Assembly: GCA_904502225.1 (NCBI GenBank)
Contig: CAJGDO010000008.1
Span: 1-48,357 of the forward strand
Source: an uncultured Clostridia bacterium
GTDB taxonomy: Bacteria; Bacillota; Clostridia; Christensenellales; Borkfalkiaceae
Direction: 5' to 3'
DNA length: 48,357 nucleotides
Below the pieces are notes generated by a model, which was not told the DNA's origin, made no database searches, and was given only the letters and a program-made list of their open reading frames with translations. A program made the position numbers and the translations under genes. This document shows, one piece after another, positions 33,454-41,887 of the stretch (positions are counted from its first letter, which is position 1; each line of letters begins with the position of its first letter).

Positions 33454-33809
33454 GGGGGCGTTTTAGATTCGATTGTGCGTTGTTTGTAAAGGTATAAGCA
33501 TACCGGAGGCTCGGCTTCGTTAAAAACGGAAATTAAATTTAAATGCAAACAATAACGAATTTGCATTCGCTGCTTAATTATTAGCGAACGTTCTTCTTTT
33601 TCTCGCCTGTTGGAAATAGATAGAGCGTCAACCAGACAGGGAATTGTTATGTTGGTCTGATTTTACCAACATAATCGACTTAAAAATCAAAGGGCAGTTC
33701 TTTGGTTGCCATTATCCAAAACTGTCACGAAAATTAATTAATGGATAAGTATGTAGAAAACTTTTATGAAGCGTATAAGACCAGAGTGCAAGTCTCTGCG
33801 TCTCCACCA
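33454..33809 (+). ncRNA. ssrA: tmRNA (trans-translation RNA)
   Basis: The 356-base RNA has tRNA-like ends. 5' GGGGGCG pairs with 3' CGTCTCC, and the third pair is G-U, the alanine identity element. The 3' end is ACCA (encoded). The tag frame reads GCA AAC AAT AAC GAA TTT GCA TTC GCT GCT TAA (33545-33577), giving tag ANNNEFAFAA. It ends in hairpin TTCGCT/AGCGAA as expected for helix 5. The T-stem CAGAG/CTCTG has an unusual loop TGCAAGT. No obvious promoter lies in the 35-base gap after metA. Confidence 0.95.
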
Positions 33810-33820
33810 AAAAAGCGAAT

Positions 33821-33847
33821 AAGGGCGTATTTTTGCGTCCTTTTTTC
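33821..33847 (+). terminator. Terminator after ssrA
   Basis: AAGGGCG (33821-33827) pairs with CGTCCTT (33836-33842), followed by TTTT. Confidence 0.85.
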
Positions 33848-33879
33848 GTATAAAAATATAAAAACACAAACAAAAAAAT

Positions 33880-33916
33880 ACAAACAAAAAACGACTTGGT
33901 AAAACCAAGTCGTTTT
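33880..33916 (-). terminator. Terminator of SRP RNA
   Basis: A perfect 13-bp stem (33888-33900 with 33904-33916) around AAA. On the minus strand it is followed by TTTTTGTTTG. Confidence 0.92.
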
Positions 33917-33925
33917 GCTTTCAAA

Positions 33926-34194
33926 ATACCGTGCATCCAACCTTGACAAACCTTGCCGAAGCGTTAACTTAATAGGTGGCTACCCCAAAGCAACCTTATA
34001 TCACACATATCTTACTGCTTAGTGCTGCTGTATTCCTACTCTGACACGGTTCACAGGGACACGTTGCATAAGACCTTGATATCAACACTCCTTGTTGAGC
34101 ACAGCCTTCCACAAGATAGGCCTAAATTGGCATTCTGCTCTGCTAAGCGAATTGCAGATTACAGGGCATCGCTAACTCCCCGCATAGCACGGTG
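33926..34194 (-). ncRNA. ffs: Signal recognition particle RNA (large Gram-positive type)
   Basis: On the minus strand the RNA starts near CCGTGC (34187-34192), which pairs with GCACGG at its 3' end (33929-33934). The Alu domain is clear (TGCGGGGAGTTAGCG then GCCCTGTAATCTGCAATTCGCT), close to B. subtilis scRNA. The SRP54-binding hairpin has a GGAA tetraloop flanked by GTA/TAC and the AGCAGCA side. Ends are approximate by a few bases. It is divergent from ileS and convergent with tmRNA. Confidence 0.95.
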
Positions 34195-34199
34195 ATAAT

Positions 34200-34228
34200 A
34201 TTTTACCCTAAAACGCAAAATTTAGCAA
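34200..34228 (-). promoter_or_regulatory. Promoter of SRP RNA
   Basis: On the minus strand -35 TTGCTA (34223-34228) and -10 TAAAAT (34200-34205) are separated by 17 bp, with the RNA start about 7 bases on. Confidence 0.65.
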
Positions 34229-34266
34229 GTATTTATAAGTAAAATTTGTAAAAGCAAAAAAAAGAC

Positions 34267-34295
34267 TTTACAAAATTCGCAAATACGGCTATAAT
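34267..34295 (+). promoter_or_regulatory. Promoter of ileS
   Basis: TTTACA (34267-34272), 17 bp, TATAAT (34290-34295). The leader of under 45 bases leaves no room for a T-box. Confidence 0.72.
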
Positions 34296-34339
34296 TATTA
34301 AGATATTTATTTAAATATAAATTATATTGGGAGACTAGT

Positions 34340-37300
34340 ATGTATAAAAAAGTTGACACAACCCTTAATTTTTTAGACAGAGAAAAAGAAGTTTTACAGT
34401 TCTGGAAAGAGAATAAGATTTTTGAGCAAAACGTTGCTGAAAATGAAGGCAACCGTGAATTTACCTTTTACGATGGCCCACCAACAGCAAACGGCAAGCC
34501 ACACATTGGTCATATTTTAACCCGTGTTATCAAAGATATTATTCCACGTTATCACGTTATGAAAGGTGACCACTGTTTAAGAAAGGCAGGTTGGGATACA
34601 CACGGGCTTCCTGTTGAATTAGAAGTTGAAAAACTTTTAGGTATCGACGGTAAGCAAGAAATTGAAAAATACGGCATCGAGCCTTTTATTAAAAAATGTA
34701 AAGAAAGCGTTTGGAAGTATAAAGGCGAGTGGGAAAAGATGAGTGACCGTGTTGGCTATTGGGCTGATATGGAAAATCCTTACGTCACTTACGATGATAA
34801 CTATATCGAATCAGTTTGGTGGGCGATAAAAACCATCGCTGAAAAAGGCTTATTGTATAAAGGCCACAAAATCGTGCCATACTGCCCAAGATGTGGAACG
34901 GCACTTTCTTCGCACGAAGTTGCACAAGGCTATAAGGACGTTAAGGACGTTTCAGTTTTCGTTCGCTTTAAGATAAAAGATAGAGAAAACGCATACTTCC
35001 TAGCTTGGACGACAACGCCTTGGACGCTTCCATCAAACGTTGCACTTTGTATGAATCCAAAGGAAGATTACGTGGAAATCGTTGCAGAAGACGGTGCAAC
35101 CTATATTTTAGCAGAGGCACTTGCTCCAAAACTATTTGAAAATTACCAAACAGTTAGCGTTAAAAAGGGCAAGGAATACGAATACGCTGAATATATCCCA
35201 CTATTCGACTATGCACAAGGCACTTTTAAGGAAAAGGCTTATTACGTTGTTTGCGATAATTACGTTACGCTTACTGACGGTAGTGGTATCGTTCACATTG
35301 CACCTGCTTTCGGTGAAGACGATGCTAACGTTGGTAGAAATTATAATTTACCTTTCGTTAAACTTGTTGACGATAGGGGCAATATGCTTGAAAACACAGG
35401 CATCTTGGCAGGCAAGTTTGTTAAAGACGCTGATAAAATTATAATCAAAATGCTAAAAGAAAACGGATTGCTCTTTAAAGAACTTCCTTTTGAACACAGT
35501 TATCCTTTCTGTTGGCGTTGTGATACACCACTTCTTTACTATGCAAGGTCAAGTTGGTTTATTAAGATGACGGCTGTTAAGGATAAACTTATCGAAGCCA
35601 ACAATTCAGTAAACTGGATACCTGAAACCATTAAGCACGGAAGAATGGGCAACTTCCTAGAAAACGTTATCGATTGGGGATTATCAAGAGAACGTTATTG
35701 GGGAACGCCACTTCCTGTTTGGGTATGTAATAAGTGCGGTAAAATTCACGTTATAGGAAGCAAGAGTGAACTTAAAGACTTGTGCCATATCGAAGGTGAT
35801 ATCGAACTTCACCGTCCATATATCGACAACTGCGAATTCGCTTGTGATTGTGGTGGCACTTTCGTTAGGGAAAAAGAAGTTATCGACTGTTGGTTTGACT
35901 CTGGCTCAATGCCATTTGCTCAATACCATTATCCATTTGAAAATAAAGAATTGTTTGAAAGCCACTTCCCAGCAGACTTTATTAGTGAAGCGGTTGACCA
36001 AACACGTGGTTGGTTCTACACGTTGCTTGCAATTTCAACCTTATTGTTTGAAAAAGCACCATTTAAAAACTGTATCGTTTTAGGACACGTAAACGACAAA
36101 AACGGTATCAAAATGAGTAAGCATAAAGGCAACGTTGTTGACCCTTGGACAATTTTAGATAAGCAAGGTGCAGACGCTGTTAGATGGTATTTCTACACAG
36201 GTTCAGCACCATGGCTCCCATCAAGGTTCTATGAAGAAGCCGTTTCAGAAGCACAAAGAAAGTTTATGGGCACACTTTGGAATACTTATGCTTTCTTCGT
36301 TCTTTACGCTGAAATTGACAAATATAACCCTGCGGATTATGATATCAAAAACTGCAAGTTGACCCTTATGGATAAGTGGGTTCTTTCAAAACTCAACACA
36401 CTTATCAAGACGGTTGACCAAGGCTTAAATTCATACAATATCTTTGAAAGTGCAAGGGCACTTCAAAGTTTCACGGACGATTTATCTAATTGGTACGTTC
36501 GCCGTGGCAGAGAAAGATATTGGGGTGCGGACATGGATGATGATAAGATTGCCGCATACACCACGCTTTACACTGTTTTAACCACAATGGCAAAACTTTC
36601 TGCTCCATTTACACCATTTATGGCAGAAAGCATTTATCAAAATTTAGTTCCAGCATTCTATAAAGATGCACCTAAATCAGTTCACCTTTGTGCTTTCCCA
36701 TCAGTTGATGAAAGTGCAATTGATAAGACGCTTGAAGACGGAATGCAAAACGTTTTAGATATCGTTGTTTTAGGCAGGGCTTGCAGAAACACTGCAAACG
36801 TTAAAAATAGGCAACCTTTAAGAAAGATTTTCGTTTGTTCGGAAAGAAAAACCGAACTTTCAGAAGGGCTTTTAGATATCGCAAAAGATGAACTTAACAT
36901 TAAAGAAGTTGAATACTTGATTGATGCAAGCAAGTTCGTAAGTTATAAGATTAAGCCACAATTAAAGACTTTGGGTCCAAAATATGGTGCAAAACTTGGC
37001 AAGGTTAGAAAGTTCTTGGAAACTTGTGATGCAAACGCTGTTGTTTCAACAGTTAAGAAAGGTGAAGTATACGCCACCGAATTTGAAGGCGACGCCTTTG
37101 AATTTGCACTTGACGACCTTTTAATCTCAACCGAAAGTGCAGAAGGCTTTATCGCATCAAGTGATAACGGCATTACAGTTGTTATGGATACCGTTGTGAC
37201 CGATGAATTAAGGGCAGAAGGCGTTGAAAGGGAATTGATTTCTAAAATTCAATCAATGAGAAAAGAGGCAGGTTTTGAAGTTGTGGACAGGATTACTGTA

Positions 37301-37471
37301 AACTACATTACTGCTGATGAAAGCGTTAAAAACGCATTGACAAACGGCAAAGATATTAAGAGTGTTGTTCTTGCTGATGCAATTACTGAAGGCCAAATAG
37401 ATGGTTTTGCAAAAACACTTGATATAAACGGTGCTGAATGTACGATAATTATAAACAAGGTTAATAAATAA
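34340..37471 (+). CDS. ileS: Isoleucine-tRNA ligase
   Basis: The 1043-residue class I synthetase has HIGH at residues 55-58 (GKPHIGHIL), the CP1 editing domain, KMSKHKGNVVDPW, and an anticodon-binding C-terminal half. Length and the sequence DGPPTANGKPHIGHILTRVIKDI fit the longer, eukaryote-like IleS2 type rather than the B. subtilis type, and the zinc-finger tail of the bacterial type is not obvious. CPRCG and CNKCG/CDCGG Cys pairs inside the protein may bind zinc. GGGAG is the ribosome site. Its stop shares a base with the next gene's start. Confidence 0.96.
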   Translation: MYKKVDTTLNFLDREKEVLQFWKENKIFEQNVAENEGNREFTFYDGPPTANGKPHIGHILTRVIKDIIPRYHVMKGDHCLRKAGWDTHGLPVELEVEKLLGIDGKQEIEKYGIEPFIKKCKESVWKYKGEWEKMSDRVGYWADMENPYVTYDDNYIESVWWAIKTIAEKGLLYKGHKIVPYCPRCGTALSSHEVAQGYKDVKDVSVFVRFKIKDRENAYFLAWTTTPWTLPSNVALCMNPKEDYVEIVAEDGATYILAEALAPKLFENYQTVSVKKGKEYEYAEYIPLFDYAQGTFKEKAYYVVCDNYVTLTDGSGIVHIAPAFGEDDANVGRNYNLPFVKLVDDRGNMLENTGILAGKFVKDADKIIIKMLKENGLLFKELPFEHSYPFCWRCDTPLLYYARSSWFIKMTAVKDKLIEANNSVNWIPETIKHGRMGNFLENVIDWGLSRERYWGTPLPVWVCNKCGKIHVIGSKSELKDLCHIEGDIELHRPYIDNCEFACDCGGTFVREKEVIDCWFDSGSMPFAQYHYPFENKELFESHFPADFISEAVDQTRGWFYTLLAISTLLFEKAPFKNCIVLGHVNDKNGIKMSKHKGNVVDPWTILDKQGADAVRWYFYTGSAPWLPSRFYEEAVSEAQRKFMGTLWNTYAFFVLYAEIDKYNPADYDIKNCKLTLMDKWVLSKLNTLIKTVDQGLNSYNIFESARALQSFTDDLSNWYVRRGRERYWGADMDDDKIAAYTTLYTVLTTMAKLSAPFTPFMAESIYQNLVPAFYKDAPKSVHLCAFPSVDESAIDKTLEDGMQNVLDIVVLGRACRNTANVKNRQPLRKIFVCSERKTELSEGLLDIAKDELNIKEVEYLIDASKFVSYKIKPQLKTLGPKYGAKLGKVRKFLETCDANAVVSTVKKGEVYATEFEGDAFEFALDDLLISTESAEGFIASSDNGITVVMDTVVTDELRAEGVERELISKIQSMRKEAGFEVVDRITVNYITADESVKNALTNGKDIKSVVLADAITEGQIDGFAKTLDINGAECTIIINKVNK

Positions 37472-38334
37472 TGAAAGTCGCTGAATGGAAAGACTATTCG
37501 GTTATTGCCACGGGCAACGGCTATAAACTTGAAGACTGGGCAGGTATAACTTTGCTTCGCCCAGACCCACAAGTAATATGGCAAAGTTCAGTGGATATGG
37601 ACAATTATAAAGGGCTTGTCGCAAAATACGTTAGAAGTGAAACGGGTGGTGGCAAGTGGCTTTATAAAGGCAAAATGCCAGACCAGTGGAGCGTTAAGTA
37701 TAAAGACTTAAAATTTATAGTAAAACCTATGGGTTTTAAGCACACGGGTTTGTTTCCTGAACAAGCGGTAAACTGGGATTTAATGACCGAACTAATAAAA
37801 AATTCTAATAGAGAGATAAACGTTTTGAACTTGTTTGCATACACGGGTGGTGCAACGGTTGCTTGTGCAAAAGCAGGGGCAAAAGTTTGCCACGTTGATG
37901 CGTCAAAAGGTATGGTGGAGCGTGCGGGTGAAAACGTTAGGCTTTCAAAGGTTGAAGAAGGCAAAGTTAGATATATTATTGACGACTGCAAAAAGTTTGT
38001 TGAAAGGGAAATTCGCCGTGGCAGAAAATACGATGCTATTATTATGGACCCACCAAGTTATGGCAGAGGCCCAAATGGCGAAATGTGGAAACTTGAAAAC
38101 GAATTATATTCGTTTGTTGAACTTTGTGCAAAGGTTTTAAGCGATAATCCACTTTTTGTGCTTATCAACAGTTATACAACCGGTTTGCAACCACAAGTAT
38201 TAAAAAACATTTTGGCATTAACGGTCGCAAACGGTCGTGGTGGAAAAATTGATGCATACGAAGTGGGGCTACCTACTCGTGAAAAGGGCGTTATATTGCC
38301 TTGCGGAAACAGTGGAATTTGGATAAACGAATAA
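37471..38334 (+). CDS. Class I SAM-dependent methyltransferase (RlmI/PF10672-like)
   Basis: This 287-residue protein resembles 23S rRNA cytosine/guanine methyltransferases of the RlmI/RlmK group. It has a preserved GLFPEQAVNWDLM entry, SAM motif VLNLFAYTGGATVACAKAGA near residues 114-133, acidic CHVDASKGMV, and catalytic-type MDPPSYGRG. The N-terminal PUA domain of RlmI is missing. Substrate is probably rRNA, but this is inference. It overlaps ileS by 1 base and is followed within 3 bases by a pseudouridine synthase. Confidence 0.86.
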   Translation: MKVAEWKDYSVIATGNGYKLEDWAGITLLRPDPQVIWQSSVDMDNYKGLVAKYVRSETGGGKWLYKGKMPDQWSVKYKDLKFIVKPMGFKHTGLFPEQAVNWDLMTELIKNSNREINVLNLFAYTGGATVACAKAGAKVCHVDASKGMVERAGENVRLSKVEEGKVRYIIDDCKKFVEREIRRGRKYDAIIMDPPSYGRGPNGEMWKLENELYSFVELCAKVLSDNPLFVLINSYTTGLQPQVLKNILALTVANGRGGKIDAYEVGLPTREKGVILPCGNSGIWINE

Positions 38335-38336
38335 AT

Positions 38337-39062
38337 ATGGAAAATAAAAGTATGGAAGACCTTATAATTTTACACGAAGATAATCACATTATCGTGGTAT
38401 TAAAGCCACAAAATATTCCTTCTTGCGAGGATGAAAGCAAAGATAAGGATATGCTTACGATTATCAAAGATTACATTAAAGTTAAATACGATAAGCCAGG
38501 CAACGTGTACTTGGGATTGGTGCATAGACTAGACAGACCAACAGGTGGCGTTATGGTGTTTGCAAAGAGTTCAAAGGCAGCCGCAAGACTTTCAGAGCAG
38601 ATTAAAAACGGCGACTTTGAAAAGAGATACTTTGCAGTACTTATGGGCGTGCCAAAAGAAGAAAAGGCAACCTTAACACACTATATGAAAAAGAACGCTA
38701 TAAATAATATGGTATATATTTGTCCACCAACAGTAAGCGGTGCAAAGTTTGCCGAACTTGAATATCAACTTGTTGAAAAAACTGAAAATCTTTCACTTGT
38801 TGACGTTAGGTTGCACACGGGCAGAAGCCACCAAATCCGTGTTCAAATGAACGCAATTGGCACACCTATTTATGGCGATATGAGATATGGTGGGGAAAAG
38901 GCTGTTAAGGGCAACCTTGCACTTTGGGCATATTACCTATCGTTCACACATCCAGTCAGCAAAGAAAGAATGGTGTTTAGGGTTCAACCGCCAAAAGATT
39001 TGTCGCCTTGGACAAACTTTAACACTGATAGGTCAATAACAATAATTAAACCAAGTATTTAA
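38337..39062 (+). CDS. RluA-family pseudouridine synthase
   Basis: About 241 residues from the ATG at 38337 (an ATG at 38352 is possible, and an upstream in-frame TTG overlaps the previous gene). Motifs: catalytic Asp in VHRLDRPTGGVMVFAKSS, RYFAVLMG, and the RLHTGRSHQIRVQMNAIG end motif. It lacks an S4 domain. It isomerises uridines in rRNA or tRNA; the exact target is not readable. It is third in the ileS-methyltransferase unit and has no Shine-Dalgarno, so coupling is likely. Confidence 0.9.
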   Translation: MENKSMEDLIILHEDNHIIVVLKPQNIPSCEDESKDKDMLTIIKDYIKVKYDKPGNVYLGLVHRLDRPTGGVMVFAKSSKAAARLSEQIKNGDFEKRYFAVLMGVPKEEKATLTHYMKKNAINNMVYICPPTVSGAKFAELEYQLVEKTENLSLVDVRLHTGRSHQIRVQMNAIGTPIYGDMRYGGEKAVKGNLALWAYYLSFTHPVSKERMVFRVQPPKDLSPWTNFNTDRSITIIKPSI

Positions 39063-39065
39063 AGC

Positions 39066-39097
39066 AAAAGCGATGGAAATTTCCATCGCTTTTTATA
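39066..39097. terminator. Bidirectional terminator between the RluA-type gene and the MntP-family gene
   Basis: A perfect palindrome with arms AAAAGCGATGGAAA (39066-39079) and TTTCCATCGCTTTT. The T-run serves the plus strand and the A-run the minus strand. Confidence 0.88.
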
Positions 39098-39641
39098 TAA
39101 ATAAACCGAGCATTTTATAACCGCCCAAAACAATTAAAACTAATGGCGGTAAAAACTCGATTTTGCCAAATTTTCTTGAAAAAGAAGTGACGCTTAACAC
39201 AATGCCTAAATACACCATTAAAGCGTGGGTTAAGGCGATAGTAATAGGCACGTAAAGTGCGTTTAAGCCCATAAGAGAAAGTGATAAATTTGCAAGTGCT
39301 CCGTCAATCCCAACGGCAAAACCAACCATAAAGATTTTGCTGGAAACGGCTAATTTTTTATCATTTGCTTTAGTGTTTTTTAAGCATTTAACAAGGTTAA
39401 AAAGACCCACGATAATTAGCACCAATCCACCAAAAATCGAAGCGTTTTCATCTAAAAAACCATTGAAGAAAACAGGTGCAAAATTAGTGAACAAACACAT
39501 TATTAACACGGTTAAAGCAATGATTAAAACAACGGGCAGTTTTTTTCTATTGGTAAAGGATAGCGAGAACCCGCAAACAAAAGAGTCAATGCTAACGGTC
39601 AGTGCTGTTAAAATCAAAAAGCAAGTCATTTGTAAATCCAT
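39093..39641 (-). CDS. MntP/YtaF-family membrane protein
   Basis: A 182-residue protein with six membrane segments in two related halves. Each half has an Asp motif, TVSIDSFVCGFSLS near residue 16 and VGIDGALANLSLS near residue 110, as in MntP manganese exporters and the sporulation protein YtaF. Manganese efflux is the most likely role; YtaF is the alternative given the spore genes here. No yybP-ykoY riboswitch is seen upstream. The ATG has no Shine-Dalgarno; a TATAAT (minus strand, 39658-39663) lies close by. Confidence 0.83.
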   Translation of the reverse strand: MDLQMTCFLILTALTVSIDSFVCGFSLSFTNRKKLPVVLIIALTVLIMCLFTNFAPVFFNGFLDENASIFGGLVLIIVGLFNLVKCLKNTKANDKKLAVSSKIFMVGFAVGIDGALANLSLSLMGLNALYVPITIALTHALMVYLGIVLSVTSFSRKFGKIEFLPPLVLIVLGGYKMLGLFI

Positions 39642-39757
39642 AAAATTATTCTAAAATATTATATTCAAAAATTTTAAAAAAAGTGTTATAATAGGGCTAA
39701 CAAACGATAAAAATGTTTAATATATAAATATTATTTTTAAAAAATATACAAACTGAA

Positions 39758-39786
39758 TTGACAAGTTTGCTTTTTTTGTGTAAAAT
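39758..39786 (+). promoter_or_regulatory. Promoter of the surface protein gene
   Basis: TTGACA (39758-39763), 17 bp, TAAAAT (39781-39786). Confidence 0.72.
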
Positions 39787-39836
39787 AAATGAGATATAAT
39801 TGTAAAGTATATGATAGAAAGGAGTTTTAGGCTAAA

Positions 39837-41834
39837 ATGAAAGTGGCTAAATCCTATAAACTTATAGTTTTAATAGTTGCGTTTTTAATGTCCATGGCTT
39901 TTGCATTGGGCTTTATGGGCGTATCAACAGCACACGCTGAAACGGCGGACCCAGAAGAATATTTCGTGCTTAACGGAATGGTTGCAAGTTTTGAAGAAGA
40001 TGGTTTTAACGTGTCTGTTCAAGACGGCAGAAAGGTTGAGTTTAAGAACGACTTAATGGTAAACGAATTAAGCCTTAAATTTAAGATGCCAGAAAATTTT
40101 GAAACTTCTTTTGTTTTAGATTTGGATGCTTTCTACGTAAACGGAAACCCTGTTGAATGGTCTAAATACGCTACCGAAGGCACAACCTTTGAAAAGAGCA
40201 TTAGAAACATTATCGTGCTTTCTTATGATGCTAATAACAACGGTCAAGTAAAATGTGAATTTAACGAAGTTGAACTTGATAATAATTTGTTGCTTGACGC
40301 ACAAGGATTTTTAACCTTAAAACTCACAGTGGTAAACAACTACTTAACACTTGACGGTGTTGATATTGAAAGCAAATACAGTGCTGACCAAAAAGTTTAC
40401 TACAAAATTAAAAATATCGCAGATAAAACTGTTGTTAAGGGTTTAGAAGTTGACTTCTATAAAACTCAAGACGATGCAGAAGGAACTTTCGTGTTAGAAA
40501 GCGTTGACCAAAAGTGGACGGATACAACGGGTGCATATAAACAATCATTGCAACTTGCTGATGGTCAAACAACCTTAACGCCTGCACAACCAAGAGCATA
40601 TATAAATGAAGATTTTTATATTAGAAATGCAAACGGCACATATACTTCAGTTAAAAGAGCATATAACGAAAAATATAAATTAACAATCAAATCTTGCTCT
40701 GTTTTGGGTGGATACACTAATTTATATTTAGTTGACAAATCATATGATTCAGTTATTTTAGCAACCAATACCACTATGCCAAAGGAAATTCGTTTCCTTG
40801 AGCCAGAAGCAGGCGAAACGGTTAAGTTTGGTGTAGGTGAAGTTAAGACTGATGATAGCGACGTTAAGACAACTTATGTTTATGAAGAATTCAGTGTTGA
40901 CACTGTAAAAGATTCGCATTTTGTTGATGAAACAAAGCCTGTTTATACCTATGATGAAATTGCACATGCAAGTTTCTTAAACGCAGTTGAAAAGGCAACT
41001 ACGGTTGAAAAAGAAGACGGAACTATCACTTCTGTTGGTTTAGGAACAGACTTTGAACTTCCATCAATGAAAGATTTGGTTAGCGACAACTTTGTTTCTT
41101 ATGAAAAGTTGACCACAACTATTTATTACAGAACGATAAACGAAAACCAAAACACTACAACCGGCAAATTCAAATTAAACCACGTTGGCAATTACATTTT
41201 CTTTGTAGCGTTCAGTGATGAAGAAAACGCAATGTTGCAAAATGACTTCTTTGTTCTCGGCGAAAATGGTGAAATTGAAGAAGGCACTTATTACGATAAG
41301 TTTGTTTTCACTTTTGAAATTCTTGATAATGCAGACATTGAAGTTAATGCTCCTGAAATTCAAGGTAAAGGCTTTAAGGGTGTTAAATATAAAGCGTCAA
41401 ATTTTATCGTTGATGCAAAAGGTTGCACAACTCAATATAAACTTTACTATAATGCAGACGTAAATGCAGATGCAGATGATGAAAATTGGGTTGAGATTCC
41501 AAAAGCCGCTGATTTAACAAATGAATATTATAACGTGGGTGGTTTTAATTACGACCAAGTTAAAAAGGTTGCTTATGATGGTGAACTTACGTTTGTGCCA
41601 ACAAAGATAGGTGCTTATAAAATTGTTTGCACAGCAACGTCAAGCGTTTCTTCAAGGGATGCATCTGATTCATCAATCATCAAGGTTGAAAGTGCACCAA
41701 AGGTTGTTGAAGTTCCTTCTAAATGGTTAGAAAACAACTTGTGGTCGGTTATCTTCCTTTCTGTCGGAACACTTTGCTTAATCGGTATCGTTGTCTTGTT
41801 GTTTGTTAAACCAAAAGAAGAAATTGAAGGCTAA
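39837..41834 (+). CDS. Secreted, membrane-anchored surface protein of unknown function
   Basis: The 665-residue protein has a Sec signal peptide (residues 1 to about 34, cut after AHA). A large acidic extracellular part follows, with beta-rich modules and Lys/Glu-rich strands. The C-terminal membrane segment is about residues 635-657, with a short KPKEEIEG tail inside. No sortase motif is present. The later part (about 470-625) has two segments that look like Ig-like folds (INVAPEI-like strands and KIGAYKIVCTATSS). I do not recognise a family. It has its own strong promoter, AAAGGAG, and terminator. Binding or envelope structure is a guess. Confidence 0.7.
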   Translation: MKVAKSYKLIVLIVAFLMSMAFALGFMGVSTAHAETADPEEYFVLNGMVASFEEDGFNVSVQDGRKVEFKNDLMVNELSLKFKMPENFETSFVLDLDAFYVNGNPVEWSKYATEGTTFEKSIRNIIVLSYDANNNGQVKCEFNEVELDNNLLLDAQGFLTLKLTVVNNYLTLDGVDIESKYSADQKVYYKIKNIADKTVVKGLEVDFYKTQDDAEGTFVLESVDQKWTDTTGAYKQSLQLADGQTTLTPAQPRAYINEDFYIRNANGTYTSVKRAYNEKYKLTIKSCSVLGGYTNLYLVDKSYDSVILATNTTMPKEIRFLEPEAGETVKFGVGEVKTDDSDVKTTYVYEEFSVDTVKDSHFVDETKPVYTYDEIAHASFLNAVEKATTVEKEDGTITSVGLGTDFELPSMKDLVSDNFVSYEKLTTTIYYRTINENQNTTTGKFKLNHVGNYIFFVAFSDEENAMLQNDFFVLGENGEIEEGTYYDKFVFTFEILDNADIEVNAPEIQGKGFKGVKYKASNFIVDAKGCTTQYKLYYNADVNADADDENWVEIPKAADLTNEYYNVGGFNYDQVKKVAYDGELTFVPTKIGAYKIVCTATSSVSSRDASDSSIIKVESAPKVVEVPSKWLENNLWSVIFLSVGTLCLIGIVVLLFVKPKEEIEG

Positions 41835-41844
41835 TTAAAAAGTT

Positions 41845-41880
41845 AAAGAGACTTCGTGTTAAACCGAAGTCTCTTTTTGT
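41845..41880 (+). terminator. Terminator after the surface protein gene
   Basis: AAAGAGACTTCG (41845-41856) pairs with CGAAGTCTCTTT (41865-41876), followed by TTTG. It ends only about 8 bases before the next ATG. Confidence 0.9.
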
Positions 41881-41887
41881 TAATAAT

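Noticed and set aside
33712..33949. Minus-strand ORFs across the tmRNA 3' end and its terminator
   Set aside because: They run antisense to a clear tmRNA and terminator and encode low-complexity peptides with no ribosome site.
34230..34339. T-box leader before ileS
   Set aside because: The start point is predicted under 45 bases from the ATG and no T-box motif or terminator is seen.
38301..38336. TTG start for the first RluA-type gene overlapping the methyltransferase
   Set aside because: The extra residues do not resemble the family; ATG codons at 38337 or 38352 fit better.
39642..39757. Manganese (yybP-ykoY) riboswitch before the MntP-type gene
   Set aside because: The region is AT-rich and lacks the conserved paired loops.
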